Assembly: GCF_937949835.1 (NCBI RefSeq)
Contig: NZ_CALEDC010000138.1
Location: forward strand, 1 to 7,952
Source of the DNA: an uncultured Campylobacter sp.
Lineage (GTDB): Bacteria > Campylobacterota > Campylobacteria > Campylobacterales > Campylobacteraceae
Reading direction: 5' to 3'
Length of the DNA: 7,952 bases
Positions within the stretch are counted from its first letter, which is position 1. Every line of letters begins with the position of its first letter. Positions 1-6,388 of the stretch are shown piece after piece. The position numbers and the translations under genes were made by a program. The notes beneath the pieces were generated by a model. The model was not told where the DNA came from. It saw nothing but the letters and a program-made list of their open reading frames with translations, and searched no databases.

Positions 1-716
1 GCGCCCTTTAAATTCTGCGCGTTGCTTAAATCGGCGGCGCTAGAATTTTGCATGGCGGAATCCTGCGTAGAGCGGGAATTTTCCGCGCCTGAATTTTTAC
101 CGAAATTTTTCTCTCCGCAGGAACTTTGCGCATCGAAATTTTTTGAAGCGGAATTCTCATCGCGAAAGTTTTTAGTTTTAAATTTTTTGGCACTACTCGC
201 GCTTTTTTTAGAGCCCTTAGCGCACTTGCGAACTTTTGGAGCGGCTTGCTCTTCTTCAGAGCTTTGCGAAAGACCCGCTTTTTCGCGTAAAATTCTACTC
301 AGCTCGTAGATCGAAATTTCAAACGAGCCCGGTAGCGTGGCCTCCGTGTCGCTGTAAAATCGTAAAAAATTAAAGCGATCCTGCGCCTGCGGCGTTTTTT
401 TGAATACAAAATTTAAAAGCTCCGTTTTGTTTCTGCCCGCGACGAAGGTTTTTGTGCCTAAATTTGCGATATCTTTATATTCGAAGCTCTCGGAATTTGC
501 GCCTCGCACGATCGTAAAAGCATCCTCGCCGATCTGCAAATAATTTTTCGCGCCGAGTCTGAGCGCGCAAAAAAACGCGCAAAATGCCGCCACTACGGAA
601 GCGAAAAGCGCCGCACCGCCAAAGCCCGCGTGGTAGCAATATCCGCTAGCGAGCGCCAAAATCGCCGATCCCGCCAGCGTCATCGCTACGGGCTTTTTAT
701 TCTCTTTTACTATCAT
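1..716 (-). CDS. Putative inner-membrane protein with PH-like domain and low-complexity tail, 3' end cut by window edge
   Basis: An open frame of 238 codons runs from ATG at 716-714 to the window's left edge without a stop; reading every codon on the minus strand confirms this. The start shares four bases (ATGA) with the stop of the upstream lipoprotein gene, which supports both the start and translational coupling. Residues 9-28 and 31-52 are two hydrophobic helices separated by a short Gly/His turn. Residues 57-145 form a soluble part that begins NYLQIGEDAF and continues with a Y-K-D-I pattern, reminiscent of bacterial PH-like domains in small two-helix membrane proteins; that resemblance is inferred from pattern only. 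From about residue 146 the protein becomes a Lys/Ser/Asn-rich tail with repeated KNF, ENS and QNS units (see the repeat entry). The specific function is unknown. The frame is certain; the domain call is weak. Confidence 0.82.
   Translation of the reverse strand, partial: MIVKENKKPVAMTLAGSAILALASGYCYHAGFGGAALFASVVAAFCAFFCALRLGAKNYLQIGEDAFTIVRGANSESFEYKDIANLGTKTFVAGRNKTELLNFVFKKTPQAQDRFNFLRFYSDTEATLPGSFEISIYELSRILREKAGLSQSSEEEQAAPKVRKCAKGSKKSASSAKKFKTKNFRDENSASKNFDAQSSCGEKNFGKNSGAENSRSTQDSAMQNSSAADLSNAQNLKG
3..200 (-). repeat. Degenerate in-frame KNF/NS repeat tract encoding the protein's tail
   Basis: On the minus strand, units of the form AAAAATTTC (Lys-Asn-Phe) and GAAAATTCC or CAAAATTCT (Glu/Gln-Asn-Ser) recur. 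Asn codons AAT sit at 45, 78, 93, 105, 138 and 153, with AAC at 168, giving spacings of 33, 15, 12, 33, 15 and 15 bases. All spacings are multiples of three, so the frame is kept. The bases between the cores are GC-rich (GGCGCG, GCCGCC). The tract resembles the insertion in the TorD-like gene at 5774-5968. It may be slippage-expanded low-complexity coding sequence or a dispersed repeat element. Confidence 0.6.
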
Positions 717-1330
717 CTTCCCTGCTTAATCAGTTGTCTTATATATTCGTAAATTTTAAAATTTAGCGCATCCATTACCGCGTCTTTGGAACCCGGATTT
801 TTGATGCTTTGGTAGTTGAGGTTCGTTACGTAGTCCTTCCACGCACCCTTGTTTTTAACGCTTATGTAGAGGCTAATCTGCGAGTCGTAGAAGTAGTCTC
901 TGTAATAATCGTCGTCGTCCCAAGGATCATAACCGAACGGCATCCCCCAGCCCACGCCTACGCCCGTATATCTATAATATCTGCCAAATCCCATACCGAA
1001 GCTAAATCTCGGATTATCCCACGATCTGCGCGAAAAATCCGCCTTGCGAAAGTAGTTGAGATTGCCGCCGATTTGGACGTTCGCCGCGCTTTTATTTACG
1101 ACCTTAAATCCATCCGCACGCAGATGCTGGATCACTACTTGGGTTAAATTTGAATCCGTCGTAGAGGTATTGGTAAAATTTACGCTTATGAGCTTATCCT
1201 GCGGAAATTCCATAATGTGAAGCGGCTCGGAAGTGCGCACGATACCGCTATTTACGGGCACATTTTTAGAGCAGCCCGTAAAAATCAAAAACGCCGAAAT
1301 GACCAAAAAAAGTGAAATTTTATTTTTCAA
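713..1330 (-). CDS. Outer-membrane or periplasmic lipoprotein, TraT/DUF4136-like pattern
   Basis: This is a 205-residue protein. Residues 1-20 are a lipoprotein signal: KNK, a hydrophobic core, then the lipobox IFTGC with the acylated Cys at 20. The start is a TTG at 1330-1328; an in-frame TAA at 1348-1346 lies upstream without any ATG between, and AGGA at 1340-1337 is well spaced, so TTG is the likely start. Residues 48-95 (VNFTNTSTTD, then a GFKVVNKSAANVQI stretch) recall the TraT family pattern. The middle (about 104-150) is rich in Gly, Tyr, Trp and Asp, followed by a beta-rich end, an arrangement also seen in DUF4136 lipoproteins. Both resemblances are from memory and unproven. It is followed by a coupled membrane-protein gene, so the two may act together in the envelope. 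No specific function is assigned. Confidence 0.85.
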   Translation of the reverse strand: MKNKISLFLVISAFLIFTGCSKNVPVNSGIVRTSEPLHIMEFPQDKLISVNFTNTSTTDSNLTQVVIQHLRADGFKVVNKSAANVQIGGNLNYFRKADFSRRSWDNPRFSFGMGFGRYYRYTGVGVGWGMPFGYDPWDDDDYYRDYFYDSQISLYISVKNKGAWKDYVTNLNYQSIKNPGSKDAVMDALNFKIYEYIRQLIKQGR

Positions 1331-1373
1331 GACAGATCCTTTCGTTTAAGATTTCAAATCCTAAATTTGAGTG

Positions 1374-1402
1374 ATTGTAGCATAAATTTAAAATTTTAAT
1401 GT
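1374..1402 (-). promoter_or_regulatory. Probable extended -10 promoter for the lipoprotein-membrane protein operon
   Basis: On the minus strand TGCTACAAT lies at 1382-1374: a -10 hexamer TACAAT (five of six matches to TATAAT) preceded by TG-N, the extended -10 form. Upstream lies an AT-rich run (AAATTTAAAATTTTA). A -35 box is weak or absent, which is common in epsilonproteobacterial sigma-70 promoters. It sits about 45 bases before the TTG start, leaving a short leader with the AGGA ribosome site. Confidence 0.55.
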
Positions 1403-1459
1403 CAGCAAGAGGCGATTTTTTGAAATAATCTAACTATCGATACGTGGGAGTAGAGATTT

Positions 1460-1510
1460 TCAAATAAAATTTTGCGCCGAGCGACCGCTAAATTTAAAGC
1501 CGTCGCTCGG
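1460..1510 (-). terminator. Intrinsic-type terminator of the fdh operon
   Basis: The 9-bp GC-rich inverted repeat CCGAGCGAC (1477-1485) / GTCGCTCGG (1502-1510) can extend inward past a single mismatch by GCT/AGC, leaving an AT-only loop. On the minus strand it is followed by an imperfect U-rich run (AAAATTTTATTTG). It lies about 60 bases past the fdhB stop. The U tract is interrupted, so efficiency is uncertain. Confidence 0.6.
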
Positions 1511-1532
1511 TTGAAATTTCTGTAAAAGAGGC

Positions 1533-1563
1533 GGAATTTTAAATCGTAGGCGTTTAAAATTCC
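1533..1563 (-). repeat. Perfect 11-bp inverted repeat directly after fdhB
   Basis: GGAATTTTAAA (1533-1543) and TTTAAAATTCC (1553-1563) are perfect inverse complements around a nine-base loop, starting seven bases past the fdhB stop codon. In RNA this makes an AU-rich hairpin. On the minus strand it is followed by GCCTCTTTTACAG, a poor U tract, so it may protect the 3' end or act as the first of two tandem stop hairpins rather than terminate alone. Confidence 0.55.
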
Positions 1564-1569
1564 ACAATC

Positions 1570-2127
1570 TTATAGGCTCACGCCGCGCGTAAGTACGCGC
1601 TTGCGATAAACATCCGAAACTCTGCTCGCGTCGCCCACGATTAGAGCGTTCGTGCAACAGATCGCCGCACAAATCGGAACCTTGCCCTCTGCGATACGGT
1701 TTTGGCCGTATTTATGTAGCTCTTCGTGCGAAAACGTAGGCTCCGGTCCACCCGCGCACATAGTACACTTGTCCATCGCGCCTTTGATACCGAAAGCTCC
1801 GTCTCTAGGGAATTGCGGAGCACCGAACGGACACGCGTAGAGGCAATATCCGCAGCCGATACATTTATCTTTGTCGTGTAAAACGACGCCGTCGGTTCTG
1901 ATATAGAAGCATTGAACCGGGCAAACCTGCGCGCAAGGCGCATCGGTGCAGTGCTGACAAGCGATAGAGCTTGAAACCTCCTGCCCCTCTATGCCCTCGT
2001 TTAAAGTGATAACCTTGCGCCTATTGATCTGCACGGGAACCTCGTGCGCCGAGCTGCAGGCTACCTGGCAACCATAGCAAGCGATGCAACGCTCGACATC
2101 GACGTAAAATTTTAATCTTGCCGGCAT
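1570..2127 (-). CDS. fdhB: Formate dehydrogenase iron-sulfur (beta) subunit
   Basis: This 185-residue electron-transfer subunit passes electrons from FdhA through four [4Fe-4S] clusters. Cysteines are visible at 14/17/20/24, 57/60/65/69, 89/92/95/99, and 121/124 with 153/157; this is the ferredoxin-like four-cluster layout of the FdnH/DmsB/FDH3-beta family. C158 and C73 are extra. No signal peptide is present; such subunits are normally carried across the membrane with the Tat-tagged FdhA. Unlike E. coli FdnH, there is no C-terminal membrane anchor, and the protein ends soon after the last cluster. Start ATG at 2127-2125 has a strong site, AAGGAGAT (2138-2131), overlapping the fdhA stop codon, so the two are translated in tandem. 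No cytochrome b gene follows; a hairpin pair does. Confidence 0.95.
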   Translation of the reverse strand: MPARLKFYVDVERCIACYGCQVACSSAHEVPVQINRRKVITLNEGIEGQEVSSSIACQHCTDAPCAQVCPVQCFYIRTDGVVLHDKDKCIGCGYCLYACPFGAPQFPRDGAFGIKGAMDKCTMCAGGPEPTFSHEELHKYGQNRIAEGKVPICAAICCTNALIVGDASRVSDVYRKRVLTRGVSL

Positions 2128-2139
2128 TTTATCTCCTTA
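2128..2139 (-). promoter_or_regulatory. fdhB ribosome binding site overlapping fdhA stop
   Basis: The minus strand reads TAAGGAGATAAA just before ATG: the last A's of the fdhA stop codon TAA are part of the Shine-Dalgarno AAGGAG. This arrangement lets terminating ribosomes restart and helps keep FdhA and FdhB in step. Confidence 0.8.
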
Positions 2140-5058
2140 TGCTCTTTCTAGTCTGCAAAGACCGGCGTTAAATTCCGAAATTTGCGTATTTATGTCAAAG
2201 CCGTAGTTCGTAATCGTATTTGAGCTCTCGCCTCTGATATATGGCTTAGTGCCCTCAGGGTAGCGCTCGCTTAGATCCTCACCCTGGAAAATTCCCGCGA
2301 AGTTATACGGCATAACAATACGATCGGGCGTTACGGCGTGCGAATAGATGCACTTGACTTTGATCTTCGTGCCTTGCGGCGAATGAATCCACATCATCTC
2401 ACCATCTTTGATACCTTTATCAGCGGCAAGCTTAGGATTTACGTGCGCAAACATCTCTGGAGTAATCGCCGAAAGATACTTGCTCGTGCGCTCGATCATG
2501 CCCGCACCGCTTAAATTTACAAGCCTTAGCGAGCTTACGATCGTAGGGAAGTCCTTGCTCCAATCCTGCTTTTTCTGCTCGGAGATAAATCTCGTAAAGA
2601 CGCGGAAATTTCGTTTTTGATCCGCAAAGGTCGGATATTTCTCCACTAAATCCCATCTAGGCGAGTGGATCGGTTCGCGATGCTTTGGAATTTGATCCGC
2701 AAACTGCCAAACCTTCGCTCTTGCTCTTGCATTTCCGCAAGGACAAATTCCAAACTCGCGACATTTTTTAGCGATAATGCCGCTATAATCTGTGCTCCAC
2801 GTAGGCCCCATCTTGGCTTTCTCATCTTCGCTTAGCGTAATGCCCAAAACCTGCTCGATATTTGCCTTAGTAATTTCTGCGTGTCCGCCTTGAATTTTTG
2901 ATCCCGGAAGGGTAATGCTCTCGTCGGCTAGCTGCGAAACGCCGTCGTGTTCTAAGCCGAAGCGGTTTCTAAAGCCCATGCCCCCATCTGCATAAGGCTT
3001 AGTTACGTCGTAAAGAATCGGCGTGCCCGGGTGTTGCGTATCCCAGCAAGGCCATGGAAGTCCGTAGTATTCGCCCTCGACCTCGCCGCCTATGCCGCGC
3101 AGGGTATCGGGATCAAATAGATGCCAGTTTTTCTGCTGTCTGCGAAATCTAGCTGCGGTGCGTCCGTTATTACCAATACTTTGAGTATTGCGTGCGATCT
3201 CATCGGTAGCGTCGTCAGGCCAAACAAAATCGTCTTTAACCTGCTTAAGCTCGCCATCAACGATGCCCATCTTCATGCCGCGAACATATTCGTCGTAAAA
3301 GCCGAATTTTTTCGCGAATAAAAACATTACCTCTTGATCTTCTTTGCTCTCAAATAGAGGCTTAACGATCTGAGTTCTCCACTGACCGCTGCGATTTGTA
3401 GCGCTTAGATGACCTTCGCTCTCAAACTGCGTAGCTACCGGCAAAACATAAATTCCATCCGGTCTATCGTTTAGAATCGCTACTTCGTTTAAAAATGGCT
3501 CGGCGACTACCAGCATATCGATCTTGCCTAATGCTTCTTGAGTCTCGCGAACGTGAGCCATAGAAGTAATTCCTGTGCCTTGTACCCAAAGGACGCGGAC
3601 GTTACCACTACTTAAAACGGGCTCGTTTTTCAAAACGCCCTGCCACCATTTAGATAGCGAAAAGCCCTTTTCGTTGCGCCAGTTTATCACATCTTGCTCG
3701 ATGCTCGGATCGTAGTGAAAATACTCGGTAAAATTCGTACCAGGCACTTTTTCGCCCTGCTTTTCGTGCGGCTGCTTAGTAGAGACGGCAAATCTTTTAA
3801 TAAACTGCTCGTAATCTACGCCCCAGCCCTTGCAGAAGTGCTTCCAAGCGTTATCGGCTAGCCCGTAATACGCAGGTAAGCTATCGGAGAGATTGCACAT
3901 ATCGGTAGCGCCCTGAACATTATCATGGCCTCTAAGGATGTTGCAGCCGCCGCCTGGCTTGCCCATATTGCCTAGTATGAGCTGCAAAAGAGCCAAAATT
4001 CTAGTATTCGAGCTACCGATCGAGTGCTGCGTGATACCTAGCGCCCAGCATAAAGTAGCGGGCTTTGTGGTAGCGAACATCCTCGTAAATTCTATCAGTT
4101 CCTCTTCCTTGCAGCCGGTGACATTGGCTACCTCTTTAGGATCCCACTTCTCAGCTTCCGCCTTGATCTCATCTACAGCGTAGGTTCTGGTTTTTATTAG
4201 CTCCTTATCTTCCCAGCCGTTTTTAAAGATTAGATGCAGCATTCCGTACACAAACGCTATATCGGTTCCTGGACGAATTCTAATATACATATCGGCCTTA
4301 GCCGCAGTTCTAGTAAAATTTGGATCGACGACGACGATTTTTGCGCCGTTTCTATCGCGAGCCTGAAGAGCATGCTTCATAGCTCCCACTGGATTTGCAA
4401 CCGCGGAATTCGCACCTATGAAAAGGATCATTTTAGAATTTTTCGCCATATCACCTACGTGATTTGTCATAGCTCCATAACCCCAAGTATTCGCCACACC
4501 GGCGACTGTTGCGCTATGTCAAATTCTGGCTACGTGGTCGTTGCTGTTCGTACCCCAAAAGGCTGCGAATTTCCTAAAATAATATGCCTGCTCGTTGCAA
4601 AATTTAGCCGAACCCAGAAATACCACACTATCTGGACCGTCCTCTTTGCGGACTTGAAGCATTTTATCGCCGATTTCGTTAACGGCTTGTTCCCAACTGA
4701 TGCGCTCCCACTTGCCGTCAACCTTTTTGAGCGGATATTTAAGACGCATTTTAGATTTGGTTAGATCGATCTGATCGATTCCCTTACAGCAGTGACTGCC
4801 CTGCGAGATCGGGTGATCTACTGCCATATCTTGGCGAATCCAGGTATTGGTGCTCTCATCCACTTGAGCCTCGATACCGCAGCCTACGGAACAGATCGAA
4901 CATATCGTTCGCTTCATAACGGAACCTGGAAATGGGTTTTTGATCTCTTGCTCAGTAGCGGCTCTTAGCGTATTATTTTCGCCAAACGCGGCTACGCTAC
5001 TCGCTCCTAAAGCGGCGAGTTTCAAAAACGATCTCCTTCCGATCGCATTCTCACTCAT
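2137..5058 (-). CDS. fdhA: Selenocysteine-containing formate dehydrogenase catalytic (alpha) subunit
   Basis: Reading the UGA at 4521-4519 as selenocysteine gives one 973-residue protein. It oxidises formate to CO2 at a Mo- or W-bis(pyranopterin) centre in the periplasm. Residues 7-26 are a Tat signal (GRRSFLKL then an Ala/Gly-rich core). C53, C56, C60 and C90 or C91 bind the N-terminal [4Fe-4S] cluster, and K92 in the following CKG is the usual conserved lysine between cluster and cofactor. Sec180 is followed by H181 (ARI-U-HSATVAG), matching the Sec-His active site of E. coli FdnG and FdhF. The rest contains the standard molybdopterin oxidoreductase segments, including the KPGGGCNILRGHDNVQG cofactor loop and a C-terminal dinucleotide-binding domain from about residue 830. 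Start ATG at 5058 has AGGAG seven bases upstream overlapping the previous stop. It is the middle gene of fdhX-fdhA-fdhB. An annotator that treats UGA as a stop would split it into 179- and 786-residue pieces; the latter's GTG start is not real. Confidence 0.96.
4480..4521 (-). promoter_or_regulatory. SECIS element and Sec UGA codon in fdhA
   Basis: UGA occupies 4521-4519. On the mRNA, 13 bases later, UCGCC (4505-4501) pairs perfectly with GGCGA (4495-4491) around the loop GGUGU (4500-4496). The GGU of the loop begins 18 bases after UGA, the same spacing as the GGU loop of E. coli fdhF as I recall it. A further CAA/UUG pairing can extend the stem across an internal loop. This is the shape recognised by SelB, and the coding frame is intact on both sides. 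Confidence 0.85.
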
Positions 5059-5071
5059 GAAAATTCTCCTA
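5059..5071 (-). promoter_or_regulatory. fdhA ribosome binding site overlapping fdhX stop
   Basis: The minus strand reads TAGGAGAATTTTC before ATG: the stop TAG of the small Tat gene is fused into AGGAG, with a seven-base spacer. This is the same stop/Shine-Dalgarno overlap design as at the fdhA-fdhB junction, and it supports the fdhA start. Confidence 0.8.
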
Positions 5072-5266
5072 GTAAGCTACTTTATAGTATTTTTTCCACG
5101 CTTCACTCTCCCAGTAAAGCACCTCTTTTTTCGGTGATTTGCCACGAACGGTATCGCCGTAATCCTGCTCGCTTTTTGCTAGAGCCTGAGATGCAGCAAT
5201 GCCCACAGCGCCTACTGCGCCGATTTTTAGAGATTTTTTAAGAAAATCCCTGCGTTTGTTCTCCAT
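5069..5266 (-). CDS. Small Tat-signal protein of the formate dehydrogenase region (FdhX-like)
   Basis: This protein has 65 residues. Residues 4-10 (KRRDFLK) are a twin-arginine motif, followed by a Gly/Ala-rich hydrophobic core to a likely AxA cleavage site at 28-30. The mature part is only about 35 residues and ends in an aromatic motif Y51-W-E-S-E-A-W-K-K-Y-Y61. Length, Tat signal, aromatic tail and position directly before fdhA match the known family 'formate dehydrogenase region TAT target' (FdhX). Its role is not firmly established; a structural or maturation subunit of the periplasmic enzyme is likely. The family's usual His in the tail motif (from memory) appears as Ala56 here. Start ATG at 5266 has AAAGGA at about six bases. 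It is the first gene of the fdhX-fdhA-fdhB operon. Confidence 0.88.
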   Translation of the reverse strand: MENKRRDFLKKSLKIGAVGAVGIAASQALAKSEQDYGDTVRGKSPKKEVLYWESEAWKKYYKVAY

Positions 5267-5308
5267 GGTTTTCCTTTGTGAAGAAATCGCTTTAAATCTT
5301 TTATTGTA

Positions 5309-5325
5309 GTAACGCCTGTTACAGG
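5309..5325 (-). promoter_or_regulatory. Overlapping inverted repeats in the fdh operon leader, possible operator
   Basis: GTAAC-GCCT-GTTAC (5309-5322) and CCTGT-T-ACAGG (5315-5325) are two overlapping short perfect palindromes. They sit about 10-26 bases downstream of the predicted transcription start and about 45 bases before the first start codon. A regulator could bind here, or the first could form a small RNA hairpin. No known regulator motif was recognised. Confidence 0.35.
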
Positions 5326-5340
5326 ATTTAAGTCTAATGA

Positions 5341-5369
5341 ATTATAACGAAAAGGCAGTGAGATGGAAA
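5341..5369 (-). promoter_or_regulatory. Promoter of the fdhX-fdhA-fdhB operon
   Basis: The minus strand has a perfect -10 TATAAT (5346-5341) and, after a 17-base spacer, TTTCCA (5369-5364), which matches four of six bases of the -35 consensus. The region upstream is strongly AT-rich. The predicted transcription start is near 5334, giving a leader of about 68 bases. Placement just after the terminator of the preceding unit fits an independent operon promoter. Confidence 0.7.
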
Positions 5370-5427
5370 TTAAATTTTAAGTTACTTTTTAAATTTTATT
5401 TAAAATTCAAAATATAAAGTTCTAACT

Positions 5428-5460
5428 AAAAAACTACTCGCAAAACTCGAGCTTGCGAGT
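5428..5460 (-). terminator. Intrinsic terminator of the Fe-S protein/TorD unit
   Basis: The 8-bp stem ACTCGCAA (5436-5443) / TTGCGAGT (5453-5460) with a nine-base loop is followed on the minus strand by AG and then six T's (5433-5428). It lies about 60 bases past the TorD-like gene's stop codon at 5521-5519. This is a textbook Rho-independent shape and separates this unit from the fdh promoter. Confidence 0.8.
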
Positions 5461-5518
5461 TTAAAATTTAACCGAAATTCTGCTTTTGCGTTAAGATTTC
5501 CGTTAAAAATTTTATTTA

Positions 5519-6388
5519 TCAATCCAGATCAAAAATATCTTCCGGATTGGTAAATTTATTTTGATAGCCGCCTTTTTTGATCGCTTCTTTAACGACGCTG
5601 CGATCTTTCTTTTGCGGAGCGGCAAGCGCTAAAAGCGAGCGTTCAAGCGCAAAAAAGCTTCTCATTAGTGCGCCTAATGATTTGAAAAAATCCGCCCGCA
5701 CATGCCCGCACAAAAGCTCGCTAAACTCATCCACAAAGCTGTTGGTGACATTCGTAAAAAGCTCTAACGCCAGCGCTTCGCCGTCTTGCGCGCCGATGAA
5801 ATTTTTAGCGCATTGCGAGTTCGCAGCATTTTTACCATTCTGCGGGCCTGTAAAATTTTTACTGTCCCGCGAATCTACAAAATTTTTTCCGTCTTGCACC
5901 GTCAAGCTCGCGTTATTTGTGGAATTTTGCTCGTTTGTCACGGAATTTTGTCCGTTTAAAACCGCGCTGTGTTTTGCAGCCGCGTCGCGCAGCAGAGTCG
6001 AATGCAGGTAAAAAATAAATCCCACATAATCCTCGCACTCTTTGCAAAGCTCCATATTACGGCGAAATTTACTCTTTTTTAGCACGTCGATTACCGCGAC
6101 ACGCATACGCCCATCGTCGCGTCCTTCGTCGTAAAAGCTCGCACTCATCGGCACGTTGGCGTATGAAAAATCAAAAAGCACGGAATTTTGCTCGCTTTTA
6201 AACGCTGCAAAATCGAATTTCGCCAAATTTTGAAATTCCGCCTCATCGCTAGGCACAATGGGCGAGCTGCGTAAAAACTCCAGCTGCTCCTTCCAGCGCT
6301 TAAATTTCGTATCCGTTTCATAGAAAAAAAACGGAATTGCAAAAAATTCGTAGTAGTAGCTTCTTGCTTGAAGTAGATTCGCATCCAT
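5519..6388 (-). CDS. TorD-family molybdoenzyme chaperone with internal repeat insertion
   Basis: This is a 289-residue cytoplasmic protein. The N-terminal helices (YYYEFFAIPF), the VPMSASFYDEGRDDG stretch at 79-93, the acidic/aromatic segment ECEDYVGFIFYLHSTLLRD at 117-135, and the C-terminal helical part at 214-257 (FVDEFSELLCGH) fit the all-helical TorD/DmsD fold. These chaperones bind the Tat signal of a molybdoenzyme and hold it until cofactor is loaded. FdhA is the natural client, being encoded just downstream. The family is usually about 200-230 residues; the extra length is mostly the Asn-rich segment at about 141-205, plus a basic tail ending DIFDLD. The start is the ATG at 6388, overlapping the preceding stop as TAATG, with AAGGGG about eight bases upstream. 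Subfamily assignment is inferred from context. Confidence 0.85.
   Translation of the reverse strand: MDANLLQARSYYYEFFAIPFFFYETDTKFKRWKEQLEFLRSSPIVPSDEAEFQNLAKFDFAAFKSEQNSVLFDFSYANVPMSASFYDEGRDDGRMRVAVIDVLKKSKFRRNMELCKECEDYVGFIFYLHSTLLRDAAAKHSAVLNGQNSVTNEQNSTNNASLTVQDGKNFVDSRDSKNFTGPQNGKNAANSQCAKNFIGAQDGEALALELFTNVTNSFVDEFSELLCGHVRADFFKSLGALMRSFFALERSLLALAAPQKKDRSVVKEAIKKGGYQNKFTNPEDIFDLD
5774..5968 (-). repeat. In-frame low-complexity KNF/QNS repeat insertion in the TorD-like gene
   Basis: Within residues 141-205, GQNS, EQNS, GKNF, SKNF, GKNA and AKNF follow one another between short Gly/Asp spacers. In DNA the cores are AAAAATTT(T/C) and CAAAATTCC on the minus strand. Repeat AAT codons lie at 5801, 5828, 5837, 5855, 5882, 5924 and 5945, all in frame. 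The segment falls between the two conserved halves of the chaperone, where a loop could tolerate it, and resembles the tail tract at 3-200. Confidence 0.65.

Noticed and set aside
22..309. Plus-strand 95-codon ORF rich in Phe and Glu
   Set aside because: It is the complement of the AAATTT repeat tail of the minus-strand gene; it has no ribosome site, and its composition is that of an antisense shadow.
809..1147. Plus-strand 112-codon ORF opposite the lipoprotein
   Set aside because: It is antisense to a gene with a clear lipobox; its Val/Ile-rich composition comes from the Tyr/Asp-rich opposite strand.
2137..4497. Separate 786-residue oxidoreductase gene starting at GTG 4497, implying a broken fdhA
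   Set aside because: Translation continues in the same frame through UGA with conserved Sec-His context and a SECIS hairpin, so it is one gene.
4234..4764. Plus-strand 176-codon ORF inside fdhA
   Set aside because: It is fully antisense to strongly conserved fdhA sequence and shows no recognisable domain or ribosome site.
5774..5968. CRISPR-like array in the repeat segment
   Set aside because: The cores are only 8-10 bases, spacings vary from 9 to 42, and everything is in frame within a gene; no constant repeat of CRISPR length exists.
5577..6011. Plus-strand 144-codon ORF opposite the TorD-like gene
   Set aside because: It is an antisense shadow created by the repeat insertion and the low stop frequency in the opposite frame.
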